Positions 53,704 to 64,000 are shown, numbered from the stretch's first letter. The stretch: 64,000 nt of DNA from Pyropia yezoensis (GCA_009829735.1 CM020618.1:15296568-15360567), one strand, 5' to 3'. The notes: generated by a model not told the origin, from the letters alone. Numbers and translations: made by a program.

Positions 53704-54649
53704 GCTGCCACCACCACCAACCCCATTGGCGCCGCCGCCATGGGCAACGGCCGCCCACCTCCCACTGCCCCCTCCGGCCGGGTGCGCACCCCCGCCGCTG
53801 CCACCTCCGCCCGGCGTGACGCCTCCAACGCCACCGCCACCACCACCACCGCCACCACCACCACCACCACCGCCACCACCACCGCTGGTGGAGGAGGACC
53901 CCCCCCCCCCCCCACTGCGCAGCAGCGGCCCCGACGGGTGGTTGTACTTGCACGCCGCCTCGTACGGGCAGCGCCCCGTCTGGACAAAGTCAAAGCAGTC
54001 CCGCCGGTTGAGCGCCGACACCAGCCGGTCATCCCGCGGCGGGTGGTTCCACTTGCACCGCCCCCCATAGTTGCACTTGCCCGTCTTCATCCAGTAGAGG
54101 CAGTCTTGCACGCCGGGCCGGACGGGGTAGGCGCTGCTGACAGCCCCACCCGGCCCGCTGCTGCCGCCGCCACCGCCACCACCACCACCACCGCTGCCGC
54201 CACCGCCACCGCCACCACCACCGCCACCGCTGCCGCCACCACCTCCGCTGCCACCGCCAAGGCCGCCGGGAGTGGCGGCCGCCGTGGAGGACCCGGGCGT
54301 CGTTACCGCGCCGGGAGACACGCCGCCGCCGCCCCCCCCGAAGCCCGTCAGCGCCCCCAGGGGGCTCCCGCCGCCCCCCTCGGGCGTCCCGTACACGCCA
54401 CGCCCCCCAACCCCTCCCCTGCCCGGGCTCCCCCCCGCCCACCCATCGTCCGCGTCCGCGCCGCCCAGCCGCGACGGAGAGCAGCTGGACGAGGTGGACG
54501 GCAGTCGCCCGCCGCCCCCGCCGCCATTGCCGCCAGCCCCCCCCCCACCACCACCCCCCGACCGCCGCGGGTGGGTGTACTTGCACTGGTCGCCATAGTG
54601 GCAGCGGCCCCGGAGGTACAGCTGGCACTCTGGCCGCGCCTTTCCCGCC

Positions 54650-54713
<64 letters not shown>

Positions 54714-55055
54714 TTCCACCACCACCACCACCACCACCGCCGCCGCCGCCGCCGCCGCCGCCACCGCCGCGGAGTCCACCACCACTGTCGCCGCCGCCAC
54801 TGCTCCCACCACCACTGCCGCTGCCGCCGCTGCCACAGCTGTCCCCCCCCCCCCCCCCCCCCCCCCCCCCGCACCACCACCGCCGCCGGCGCGCCCGCCG
54901 CGCACCGCCAGCGGCGCCGACACGGCCGCCGATACGGTCGGCGGCAGCGGCTCGTCCGCCTCCCCATCCCCGGCGGCCGACGCGCCCAGCGACACGGAGC
55001 TGCCGGCGGGGCTCGGCGACGACCCAGCCGTGCTGCCACCACCACCACCGCCACC

Positions 55056-55120
<65 letters not shown>

Positions 55121-55400
55121 CATCGTCGGGGGGCAGCGGGGGGGCGGGCGCGAGCAGCTCCCCATCGCGACCGCCACCGCCAGCACCACCACCGCCGCCG
55201 CCGCCGCCGCCGCCGCGTTTTCCACCGCCGCCAGACGCGGCCGCCGCGGCCCACCCGCGGCGTGGCACAGATCGCTCCCGGCTGGCCGGCCCGCCGCGCC
55301 CCCCCCCAAACGTAAGGGGCGACGTGCCGGCGGCTTCCTCGTCCGAGGGCGCCGCCGCCGCCGCGACCCGACCGCCGGGCAGGCGGCGGGTGGTGTCCAT
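51386..55400 (-). CDS. three-finger CCCH zinc-finger protein with very long poly-Gly segments
   Basis: Starts at the ATG at 55400 (MDTTRRLPGGRVAAAAAPS) and ends at 51386 (ADLQPFTPMVTGGG, TVDDLGRVRS); about 1,335 residues. Three CCCH fingers: CQLYLRGRCHYGDQCKYTH (C-x7-C-x5-C-x3-H) near 54610, CLYWMKTGKCNYGGRCKWNH near 54090 and CFDFVQTGRCPYEAACKYNH near 53970 (both C-x8-C-x5-C-x3-H). The spacing and YG/YxxxC pattern are those of plant-type CCCH RNA- or DNA-binding proteins. Fingers 1 and 2 are far apart, separated by Gly-rich DNA, while 2 and 3 are close. Short islands such as SSMEQLLEDDDDVASAAP sit in the Gly-rich body. The frame steps back by one at poly-C runs near 54842-54870 and 52196-52212. 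It probably acts in mRNA control, which is inference from the family. Confidence 0.72.
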
Positions 55401-55898
55401 GATGGGAGGATGAATAAAGAAAACAACAGGCGGGGGGCCGGGAGAGGTGAGAAGCGGGGGGGGGGGGGGGGGGGAAGGGAACGGGAGGGTGGTGGGATAA
55501 GAAAAAAAAAAGAAAAAAAGAGAGGAGGGGAGGAGGTGTGCGCCGGGGGCTGCTCCGCCAGGTGGCGAGCAGCCGCTGTGGCTAGACGCCGGCGGTGGGG
55601 GGCGTGACGGCAAGCAGTGCCGGCAGAGCTGTGGGGTGACAATCACAGCGCGAGGGGGTGGCGGCAGACGCAGCCTGCATCTGGGGCGACGGCACAGCGG
55701 GGGGGTGGGGAAGGGGGGGGGGGGTAGCGGGAGGTGGGCGCAGAAGGGCCGACGCATGTGCAGTACAATACCATGGTGAGCGGGCAATGCCAGGAGGCGG
55801 GCCAGTCAGTCTACCGCCACACACACACACAAAAAAAAAAAAGAAGACACAAACGTCCACTGGGAGGCGCCGCAGCTCTGCCGAGGCCAACCTTCCTT

Positions 55899-55930
<32 letters not shown>

Positions 55931-56201
55931 AAATCCTTCCCTCCCTTCCACCCCCGTCCGCCCTCCCCCCCCACCCCACCCCCCGCCAAGCAGCCGTCCG
56001 TGTCCCCCCAACGTACCAATGCCACACGTCACCGCGGCGGGTTGTCGTTGACGCACCAGCGCCCCACACAGCGCACGGCGGCCGCTGCCCCCCAGCGCCA
56101 CCCCCCCCCCACCCCCCCCCCCGCCTCGCTGGTGGCCGCAAGCCGAGAGCAGCAGGGCGAGCGCCGCCCTGGTGGGAGGGACCACGAAGAAAAGAAAAAA
56201 A

Positions 56202-56701
56202 NNNNNNNNNNNNNNNNNNNNNNNNNNNNNNNNNNNNNNNNNNNNNNNNNNNNNNNNNNNNNNNNNNNNNNNNNNNNNNNNNNNNNNNNNNNNNNNNNNN
56301 NNNNNNNNNNNNNNNNNNNNNNNNNNNNNNNNNNNNNNNNNNNNNNNNNNNNNNNNNNNNNNNNNNNNNNNNNNNNNNNNNNNNNNNNNNNNNNNNNNNN
56401 NNNNNNNNNNNNNNNNNNNNNNNNNNNNNNNNNNNNNNNNNNNNNNNNNNNNNNNNNNNNNNNNNNNNNNNNNNNNNNNNNNNNNNNNNNNNNNNNNNNN
56501 NNNNNNNNNNNNNNNNNNNNNNNNNNNNNNNNNNNNNNNNNNNNNNNNNNNNNNNNNNNNNNNNNNNNNNNNNNNNNNNNNNNNNNNNNNNNNNNNNNNN
56601 NNNNNNNNNNNNNNNNNNNNNNNNNNNNNNNNNNNNNNNNNNNNNNNNNNNNNNNNNNNNNNNNNNNNNNNNNNNNNNNNNNNNNNNNNNNNNNNNNNNN
56701 N
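56202..56701. other. assembly gap of exactly 500 N
   Basis: Flanked on the left by an A-rich tract and on the right by a run of about 18 C. The round length marks a scaffold gap of unknown true size. Confidence 0.98.
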
Positions 56702-57140
56702 CCCCCCCCCCCCCCCCCGACGCACTAGAGGCGGCTGCCGCCTTCTCTCTCTTCCTTCCTCAGACGTCACCCCCACCTGCCAGGCACAGACCCGTGGCCG
56801 ACAGTCGGCCCAGCGACACACAGCGCGGCGCGGCGGGCGTCCCGCCGTCGGTGGGTCGTCCTCACCCCACCGCCCCCCAGCCCGTCCGCATGGGGGACGC
56901 CCCCCCCGGCCCCCGCCGCCGCTGCCGCTGCCGCTGCCGCTGCCGCCGCCGCCGCGCGCTCCCGTACCCGCAGCCGGGCGGGGGGGCGCAAAAGGAGCAA
57001 GGGGCGTGGCAGAGGAGGAAAGGGGAGGGAGGGCGTGGGGGGACAGCACAGCCCCACTGGCACAGGGGAATAGGACAAAAACCAGGGGAGGAGGTCTGGA
57101 AGGGGGGGGGGGGGGATACGGGGGATGGGATGGGGGGAGG

Positions 57141-57180
57141 CACCACCACCACCACCACCACCACCACCACCACCACCACC
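57141..57180. repeat. CAC trinucleotide microsatellite
   Basis: About 13 uninterrupted CAC units. Reads as poly-His, poly-Thr or poly-Pro depending on frame, none supported as coding. Confidence 0.9.
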
Positions 57181-58856
57181 GTGCAGACGGCAAGGGGCGG
57201 TGGGTGGGAGCGCCACCGCGGGCGGGCGGGGGGGGGGGGAGCGGCGGGCACAGGGACCGCGGGGGCGCCGCGCCGGTCGGGCAGGCAGCCGCCACGCGCT
57301 GCCGGTGGCGGCCGCCGCCGGCAGCGGCACCGTGTGCTGGCAGGGGGGCGGGGGGTGTGTCGCGGAGGCGGAAGGGGGCGGCGGGGGGGGGGGGGGGGGC
57401 GCTCCCAGCTGGGGGCGGCTGCCGCCCCTCCCCCCCCCCCCCCCCCCCCCCCCCCAGAGGCCTCCCACCCCCCCTTTCTCCCCCACTTGCCCCCTGCTCG
57501 CGAGGCGCCCGTGGGCCCTGCGCGCCGCCGCCTCGGGTGCGGCCCGCGGTGGCCCCCCCCCCGCGCGTGTGGCCGCTGGGGGGGGGTGTGGGAGCGCGGG
57601 GGAGGGGAGCGGTGGGCAGACGCGGCGGGTCCGCGCCCGCGGTGCGGTGGGGCGGGGGGGGTGGGGGGGGGGGGGGGAGGAGGCCCCCAGAGCGCCCCAC
57701 ACCTCGTCCTCCACCGGCCGGTGGTGTCCCTAGCGGCGAGCGCGCGCGCGCACAGGCACAGCGTGCCTGGGGGGGGGGCTCGCTGCCGGGGGTTGGGGGG
57801 GGGGGTGGGGGGGGGTGGGGGTGGTCTGGAACCACCGTCACCCGGGGTCCTGACCCCCCCCCCCCCGCCCCCGCCAGGCAGCCACCCGCCAGGCAGCCAC
57901 CGCGCCCCTCCGGCTGTGGGTGCTCACAAAGAGTGGCCCGGCAGCAGCAGCCAATGAGGGCGGCGAGACGGGGGTGGGGTGTCCACCCCCATCTGCAGGC
58001 CCTACATAGCTATGTACCACCACGCCCCCCCCCCCCCCCCCACCACCACCACCGTGACGGTGGGGTGCCGTTGGCGGGGATGGGCGGCTGGGAGGGCACC
58101 TTCCCGCGGCAAGAGACGCACCGGGCCATCGATTGGTAGACTGGGGGGGGGGGGGGGGGGGGGTGGGGTGGTGGTGGTCACCCCCACCCCCACCCCCACC
58201 CCCCCACCCCCAGTCTCTCACGGTGACGGAGGGTGGGTGGGGGTGAGTGGGTGGAGAGGGGGGGGGGGGGGGCGGCTGCGTTGCTGCCGCCCGGGGAGGG
58301 CAGGCGCGACGGGCCGCGGGTGGGCTCCTGGTTTCACACGCGCCCGCGCGGGTGGCCGGGCCACTGGCGGCGGCTGTGGGCGGGTGCTGCTGCCACCGGG
58401 TGGGAGCGTTGGCAGCTGGGCCCCGCTGGCAGGTTGGTGGGGGGTAGGGGTGGGGGGGGCCCGGGGGGGGGGGGGGGGGGAGGCAGAGGGTGGTTGGTGG
58501 TGGGGTGGGGAGGCAGAGAGGGTGGTGGGGGGGTGGGGGGGGGGGGGGGGGGGGGGGGGGGTCGTCTTGCGGCACCGGCCCACAAGCCCCCCCCACCCCT
58601 CCTCCCCCCACCCCCCCCTTCCACTGCACGGAGGGGGGGCACGCTGCGTCGGTGCCGTCGCTGCGGTGGGTGACGTGGATGAGCGGGCGCCCAGAGAGCG
58701 CACGTGCAGAGGGGGGGTACGCGGCCGGCCGTTGGCCGTGGACGGTCCAGGCCTGCGGTGGGGGAAGGGGGGGGGGGGGGGGTGCCCAAGACGGTCATTG
58801 GGAGGCAGGTGTAAGGAGATCTCCATGTGCTGGTCGTGGTGGTGCGGGGGTCGGCG

Positions 58857-59031
58857 GGGGGGTTGGCGGGGTGGGGGGGCTGGTGGGGCGGGGTGGGGCT
58901 GGTGGGGCGGGGGGGGAGGGTAGGGCGGGGGGGGAGGGTGGGGCGGGGGGGGGAGGGTGGGGCGGGGGGGGGGGGGGGGGTGGGCGGGGAGGGTGGGGGC
59001 GGGGGGGAGGGTGGGGCGGGGGGGGGTTGTC
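58857..59031 (+). repeat. G-run minisatellite, G-quadruplex-prone
   Basis: Units of about 12-20 bp built on GGGTGGGGCGGGG with runs of 4 to 12 G separated by single A, T or C. The density of G runs on the plus strand would permit many overlapping quadruplexes. Confidence 0.75.
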
Positions 59032-59908
59032 CCTACCCACCCACCCCCCGGGGGGCGCCCCTCCTCACGGGGACGCGCACCCCACCACGGGGATGCACGC
59101 CCAGATCGAGATGGTCCTGGCGGCCACCCGCTGCAGACGCCCACGAGGGGAGAGGGGCGGCCGGCCAAGGGGGTACACCGACGGCCAGGGGTTCTCGACA
59201 GAGAGGAAGGGGAAGGAGAGGGGGAGGGGGGGTGGGGGGGGGGGGGGGGAGAGACGGACCCCGATACCTACGAGACGTGAGGGCAGAGACTCACCCTCCC
59301 CCCCCCCAGCCCCCTCCCCCCCCCCCCCCCCCCCCCCCCCCGGCAAACATCCCTACTTGGTTGCCCGTGTGTGTACAGTGGATACAGTCCATGGATACCT
59401 AGGCAGCGGCGCTGGGACAGACCCGCGGCCGCCCCTCCACGGCGGCGAGGCCGCCCTCCCGCCCGCCCGCCCGCGGCCGCCGTCGCGCGGCGGCCACGGC
59501 AGCGGCTTCCCCAACCTCCCACCAGGCGCGCCGTCGTCGCCGCCACCAACGGCGGTGCGTCGGGCGGCGCGCTAGGGTGTGGGGCGCGCTCGTCGGCGCC
59601 GCGCGGCGGGGCGCGCTCCCACCAGGGGCTGCGCCCCCACGCATCCCGCCGCCGCCGGCACTCGCGGGACGCGGCGTGCGGCGGCACCGGCCAAAGGCGG
59701 CGCCCCCGCCGCGGCGTCGTCCCCCGCCGCGGCGTCGTCCCCTACCGCGGCCCCGGCAACGCTGCTCCCGACCCCCCCGCCTCGCCTCTGGGGGTCGTAC
59801 CGGCCCCCCCGCCCTCCCCCCGACACGCTGGCACGCAGCGCGGATGGGTGGCGGCGGGGTGCCCGTCAGCCGTCGGCTGCCGGCAGTGGCACGGCTGCGC
59901 CGGCCCCC

Positions 59909-61750
59909 TCACCCGCCGCCGCCGCTGCCGTCGCGGCGGCTGCCGCCGCCGCCGTCGCCGCGGCTGCCGCCGGCGGCCGCCGCCACCCCCTCGCGCTCCC
60001 CACGCGGCGCGGTCACGTCCACACGGCACGACCACGGGGCGGCCATGTCGTCGCCGTCTGCTCCGTCCACACAACGCACACTAACGGCGAGCGAAAAACG
60101 TACGCCGCCGCCACCCCCACCACCAACAGCACCACCACCGCCGCCGCAGCCGCCGCCCCCCCGCGACGCGGCGGCGGCGGCAGTGACAGTGCGGGCAGAC
60201 GACGGCGCCCCGCCGGCAGAGGGGGTGGTGGTCACCGCCGCCCCCACCGCCACCAGCGGGATGGCCACGACGACGCGCCCCCCCCCCGGGTGGGCCGTAT
60301 CGACCGGCGGCGCCGTGGCGGTGGCGGGGTCGTCGCGCGCCCACGCGGCGCCGCCGACGGGGGGCTCCCCCGCCGCGGGTGGCGCCGTGACGGTCACGCC
60401 GGCGGGGGGCAGCGCCGCCACAGCAGTGACGGCCCAGCCGTCGGGGGCGGCGGTGGCGGCCATGTCGTCGGGGGGGACGGGGGACAGCGTCACGTCCATG
60501 GCGTAGACCATTGGGTTGACCACCGTCACCGTCGCGACCGCGTCGGGGGGGGGCAGCGGGACGGGCGGTCGCGCCGCCGCCACCGCGCCGGTGGTCCCAT
60601 TGGCGCCGCCGTCGCCCGCCGGGGTGACCGCCACCGCTCCGCCCGCCGCCGCCGCCGCCGTCGTTGCAGCGGACGTTGGGGCAGGGGCGGCGACCGTGAC
60701 GAGGATGGTGGGGAAGAAGAGGGCGGCGCCCATGAGGATGTCGTACTCTGTGGGGGAGCCCGCCGCCAAGCGCGCGACGCAACGGCCAGAGTAGGGTGAG
60801 TTGCGCTGCAGACGCGGCGCCAGCCGCCGCCGGGGTGGCCGCAGCGCGGCGACGGTGGTGGCCGTCGCCGACGCGGCCGCCGCCCGCCGCCTCTGCGCCG
60901 CCGTGGCCACTGTCGACGGGTCGGCCACGGGTGGCGGCGGCGGCGGCGGCGGCACCGCCGCCGCACCCGTACGGGCCACCGACGGGGGCGCAAACATCGC
61001 CGCCTCCCGCTCGGATACGGCCGCCATAAACGCGTCCAGGGTCGGGCCGTCGGCGGTGCCCGCTGCCGCCGCGGCCGCCGCCACTGCCGCCGCCGACGCC
61101 GCCGTCGCGGCTGCCGTCCCCTTTGCCGCCGTCACAGCCGCCGCCGTCACAGCCGCCGCCGGCAGCGCGTCTACGTCGGCCGCCGCCGGTCGCCGGCGGG
61201 CGGCGGCGACGGCGGCGGCGACCGCCACCGCGGCCGGGCAGGTGCGCTCGGCGGCCGCCTCGGACGCGACGAGCGCATCGGCGGTGCGTGCCACAGTCCC
61301 GGCGGGCCGCGAGTCCCACCCACACGCGGCGCAGCGGAAGAAAAAGGTGCGCGCCGCCGCGGCGGCCGCACCCACGCCCACACCCCCGCCTGCCCCCGCC
61401 GCCCCCGCGCCCCCGCCCGTGGCGGCGGCGCCCCCCCCCGCCCCCCCCGCCGCAATGTGCACAATCCGCGCCATCCGCCCACACGCCGGGCAGTCATAGG
61501 CGTAGCGGGAGCGCCCCGCGTACCCGCCGCCCCCCGCGCGGGCGGGGGGGATGAGCCGCCGGCTCTGCGGGCACACCCACCCTTCCGCCACCACCACCGC
61601 GTCAACGTCGTGGAAGAGGCGGTGGGTGGAGGGGCAGCCCCACAGCAACCCCAGGGAGGGGGCCCGCCAGACGGCGGGCTGGTGCGCCGCCGCGGGGACT
61701 GCATAGTGGACGACCGCCGGTGGGGTAGGGGGGGGGGAGGGGGGGCCCAT
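59909..61750 (-). CDS. dynactin subunit p62 (DCTN4)-like protein
   Basis: 613 residues in one frame from an ATG in a strong context (CTCCACCATGGG). The N terminus has HDVDAVVVAEGWVCPQS, then YDCPACGRMARIVHIA and RTFFFRCAACGWDSRPAG, matching the HEVDS...CPSC, FDCPxC and C-x2-C-x-W-x-S-R zinc-ribbon elements of dynactin p62. Farther on, PRRRLAPRLQRNSPYSGRC with ALFFPTILVTVAAP, and VATVTVVNPMVYAMDVTLSP, match the C-terminal beta domain (PRxxxLxxxxSxRC, then T-N-P and V-T-L). Ala-rich inserts separate these blocks. Several zinc ligands of the first ribbon are missing. In animals and fungi p62 caps the pointed end of the dynactin Arp1 filament and helps cytoplasmic dynein bind cargo. It is divergent from the 62645 gene. 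Confidence 0.68.
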   Translation of the reverse strand: MGPPSPPPTPPAVVHYAVPAAAHQPAVWRAPSLGLLWGCPSTHRLFHDVDAVVVAEGWVCPQSRRLIPPARAGGGGYAGRSRYAYDCPACGRMARIVHIAAGGAGGGAAATGGGAGAAGAGGGVGVGAAAAAARTFFFRCAACGWDSRPAGTVARTADALVASEAAAERTCPAAVAVAAAVAAARRRPAAADVDALPAAAVTAAAVTAAKGTAAATAASAAAVAAAAAAAGTADGPTLDAFMAAVSEREAAMFAPPSVARTGAAAVPPPPPPPPVADPSTVATAAQRRRAAAASATATTVAALRPPRRRLAPRLQRNSPYSGRCVARLAAGSPTEYDILMGAALFFPTILVTVAAPAPTSAATTAAAAAGGAVAVTPAGDGGANGTTGAVAAARPPVPLPPPDAVATVTVVNPMVYAMDVTLSPVPPDDMAATAAPDGWAVTAVAALPPAGVTVTAPPAAGEPPVGGAAWARDDPATATAPPVDTAHPGGGRVVVAIPLVAVGAAVTTTPSAGGAPSSARTVTAAAAASRGGGGCGGGGGAVGGGGGGGVRFSLAVSVRCVDGADGDDMAAPWSCRVDVTAPRGEREGVAAAAGGSRGDGGGGSRRDGSGGGG

Positions 61751-62644
61751 GGTGGAGCTTTAAGGAATGGCGTCAGGTGAGGGGTAGGCGGAGGGAGGCC
61801 GAAGGGGATCAGGCCATGGCCGCGCAACCATCCATCGAGGCGGGGGGGCACGCGCCGATGGGGTTGAACTGGGCACGACGCCGACCGGCGTCGTCCAGAG
61901 AGTGGACGCTCTCGCGTCGGTAGCCGATGAAGTGCCAGGCCCTTCGAGTTATCACAATTACACTTCAGAAAGTCTGAAATTGATACTTGCCAAGATGGGC
62001 TCTGTCAGTTGAGCCTGCAACGGGTACAGATCTCGCAACACTCCCTTCCATTCAAACATCTGAAACCGCCGCGTTTCCTCCTGTATCCGGTCGAACCGCT
62101 ATCTCGCCCGCGAGGCGGGAGAGGCACTCGTGCTGGGCAGGCCACCCCCAGAGGGCACTCGTGCCGGGCTGGCCAGGCCACGAAGCGCCTGCCGGTCGGG
62201 CAGGTCCGCCGCCAGCAGATGCTGCCGCTGGGGCCACACCCCGCCTACGCCACTTCCCGAGGGCGAGCGTGTGCCCGCGGCCGACCTCACGGCGCTTTCT
62301 CTTTCGCAATCCACCTTTGCTGGGTGGCGTGGCGTCGCCCTACGCCGCGCCCACCCCCGCCCGCCCTGCTTGCCGTTCCGAGCTTGGGCAGTGCCCGCCA
62401 GTGTGCCTGCAGTGATTGGGTTGCGGTCTAGTCGTACTGGTCTTGCTCTCTATTGTTCTTGTTGGCGGCGTCGCACCGCCCCCGGGCGGCATCACGCGGC
62501 CCCGCCGCCACCCCTAGTTTTTGACCTGCTGGTCGCGGTCGGACGCACTCCTCCCCCGCCCTGCTGTTTTTTTTTGTCTCTCCTTGCTCCCGCCAAGCAA
62601 ATCCCCCTCTTCCCCCTGCCTTGCGCCCCTCGACCATAGGCATC
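61751..62644. other. divergent promoter region
   Basis: 894 bp between two divergent starts. A more AT-rich stretch is at 61940-61990. Near 62123 and 62154 the sequence GGCACTCGTGC(T/C)GGGC is present twice. A T-rich and pyrimidine-rich stretch (CTGTTTTTTTTTGTCTCTCC) is at 62562-62585, upstream of the plus-strand start. Confidence 0.5.
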
Positions 62645-63583
62645 ATGTCCCGTGGCGGGGCCGCCTTTGCCACCGCCGGCACCCTGCTGCCCTGTGGCCC
62701 CCGGTCGGCGGTGGCCCCCTCCCCCGGCGGCGCCACCGCACTGCCCTTCCCGACCGCCCAGCGGCTGCCGCGGGCGGGCGGGCGGCGGCGGGTGCGGGCG
62801 CCGTCCCCCACCTGCGCCGCTGCTGATCCCCCTGACGGGGACGGCTGGCGGTTTGGCATCTTCCGTGCCGCCGACGGGGGCGGCGGCGGTGGTGGCGGCG
62901 GCGACGGGGGCGCTGACGGCTGGGTGCCGCTGGACGACGCTCGGCTGCCCCTCGCGCGGCTGCCCGCGCTGCCCCCCGCGGGGGTGTCGGCCGAGGCGCG
63001 CCTCGCCGCCGCCGCTGCCGACGTGCGCTTCAAGGGCCTTGCCGACGGGGGTGGCGCGGCCACCGGCGCCGCCGGAGGGGACGAGCAGGACGGTGCCGCG
63101 GCGGCGGCGCCCCCCGCGGGCGCCCCCGCCCGCGTCGTTGCGTCGGCCTATGAAGAGGACGTGCGGCGGCTGGTGGTGTGCGCGGCGGGCACCTCCCTCC
63201 TCTACGCGTCGGTGGTGCAGGCGGTGAAGGAGCGGCGGCGGCTGTGGCTCCGCCCCCTGGCGGTGCTGGTGTTGGACGCGACGACAACGGGGGTGCCGCC
63301 CCCCGGCGGGGGGGACGCGGCGGCGCTCGGTTGGGCCGCCGACGCGGGGGCGGGGGCGGGGACGACGCTCCACGACGTCCGGGGGGGGGCGGACATGCTC
63401 GTGGATGATGCGGGGTGGGGGACGGTGGACACGGTGACGCGGGCGGTGGTGACGGCGAGCCTCGCCGCACGGCCTCGCCCCTTCTTCTCCGCCTATGTGG
63501 AGGGCGTGGGGGGGGAGGGGGAGGCTGCCGCGGCCGAGCGGGCGCTGCAGGATGTGGTGCGCAAGCTCGGCCAGCAAATGTGA
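62645..63583 (+). CDS. unknown protein with a plastid-transit-like N terminus
   Basis: 312 residues from the ATG at 62645 (MSRGGAAFATAGTLLPCG), preferred to an upstream in-frame non-ATG start at 62621. The first 55 residues are Ala/Pro/Ser/Arg-rich, with one early Phe and almost no acids, which suggests organelle import (plastid in a red alga). The mature part has a WRFGIFRAAD segment, a Gly-rich insert, VASAYEEDVRRLVVCAAGT, VVQAVKERRRLWLRPLAVLV, DMLVDDAGWGTVDTVTRAVV, and a helical end ERALQDVVRKLGQQM. One frame, no break, TGA stop. I do not recognise the family. Confidence 0.65.
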   Translation: MSRGGAAFATAGTLLPCGPRSAVAPSPGGATALPFPTAQRLPRAGGRRRVRAPSPTCAAADPPDGDGWRFGIFRAADGGGGGGGGGDGGADGWVPLDDARLPLARLPALPPAGVSAEARLAAAAADVRFKGLADGGGAATGAAGGDEQDGAAAAAPPAGAPARVVASAYEEDVRRLVVCAAGTSLLYASVVQAVKERRRLWLRPLAVLVLDATTTGVPPPGGGDAAALGWAADAGAGAGTTLHDVRGGADMLVDDAGWGTVDTVTRAVVTASLAARPRPFFSAYVEGVGGEGEAAAAERALQDVVRKLGQQM

Positions 63584-64000
63584 GGGGGGGGGCGGTGTGG
63601 GCGCCGCCTGGGCATGTTAGAGGGGGGGTGGCGCTTGCCTGCCGCGTCGGTTGGGTGGACGCCGGCCGCTGTGGACGCGAACGACGGGGCTGCCGTTCTG
63701 GAGCTGTCCTGTGTCTGAGCCGGCGGTGACTTGTCGCCGCGTTTGGATGGGTAGGGGTGCGCACTTGTGCCCGCACGGGGTGTGCCGACCCCGTGTGATG
63801 GTCTCGTCACTTTTGTTCTGGTTTTTTGTGCTACCTCGCCTTGTGTATGACCCTGGCTGTACAGGTGGCTGCCATCTTCTGTGGAGGGTAGTTTCCGCCG
63901 CTCCCCCGTACAGGGGCAGCCCTGCGCACGCTTGGGGGAGAGAGAAGTGAGTGGGTGTGCGCCTGGCAGCGGGGTCCACCCGCCACCCGGTGGCTTCTAT
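63584..64000. other. downstream region, no gene seen
   Basis: G-rich for 60 bp, then mixed and comparatively T-rich sequence (63790-63850), consistent with a 3' flank. Nothing codes convincingly. Confidence 0.5.

Larger units (their letters stand above)
55401..59908. other. 4.5-kb low-complexity region with an assembly gap
   Basis: Poly-C, poly-G and mixed GC repeats on both sides of a 500-base gap. A (CAC)n block lies at 57141-57180 and a G-run minisatellite at about 58857-59031. Open frames of several hundred codons in all frames contain no domain and depend on the absence of stop codons. No gene supported. Confidence 0.5.

Noticed and set aside
56172..58139. Open frames of about 650 codons spanning the N gap
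   Set aside because: The gap is counted as sense codons and the flanks are low-complexity, so there is no evidence of coding.
1..64000. CRISPR arrays, bacterial operons, tRNA and rRNA genes
   Set aside because: No regularly spaced repeat arrays with unique spacers, no Shine-Dalgarno-type gene strings, and no A-box/B-box pair or rRNA sequence that I could recognise.

Overview
The window is nuclear eukaryotic DNA of very high GC content. It is full of poly-C/poly-G and GCC tracts, and its genes mostly lack visible introns and carry long Ala, Gly, Pro and Ser homopolymers. Together with chromodomain Ty3/gypsy retrotransposons, this fits a GC-rich alga. A bangiophyte red alga (Porphyra/Pyropia type) is my best guess, but that is inference and no single gene proves it.

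Layout. 1-4.5 kb: the 5' half of a Ty3/gypsy element on the minus strand (gag, protease, reverse transcriptase, RNase H) running off the left edge. 4.7-7 kb: a decayed plus-strand chromovirus tail (integrase, chromodomain) followed by a decayed convergent minus-strand ORF. 7-11 kb: no supported gene. 11.2-17.7 kb: two convergent, very low-complexity genes. 19.6-22.4 kb: a MATE transporter convergent with a VHL-beta-domain protein. 22.4-27 kb: repeats, including a strong hairpin, a 92-bp tandem repeat and a truncated copy of the MATE/VHL junction. 27-34 kb: mitochondrial ribosomal protein uL23m, a basic nuclear-type protein, an AIF-like flavoprotein and a glutathione S-transferase. 35.8-46.6 kb: a minus-strand zinc-knuckle ORF split by a complete 9.4-kb LTR retrotransposon. 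48-55.4 kb: a bHLH-GAF protein convergent with a three-finger CCCH protein. 55.4-59.9 kb: low-complexity DNA with a 500-base assembly gap. 59.9-63.6 kb: a dynactin-p62-like gene divergent from an unknown gene with a transit-like N terminus.

Main observations. Both gag-pol elements, although different in sequence, carry the same minus-1 frameshift heptamer (G GGA AAC) one sense codon before the gag stop, and the same 17-nt primer-binding site. The complete element has a long, open, antisense ORF (622 codons) between its chromodomain and its 3' LTR. Its two LTRs differ at one base by eye, yet pol has one frameshift and two in-frame stops, so it was probably copied in trans while already defective. 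Six low-complexity host genes can be followed only by stepping back one frame at long homopolymer tracts, always in the same direction, which points to systematically under-called homopolymers in the assembly.

Host genes look like ordinary single-copy loci with no operon logic. Many are convergent or divergent neighbours with short spacers.
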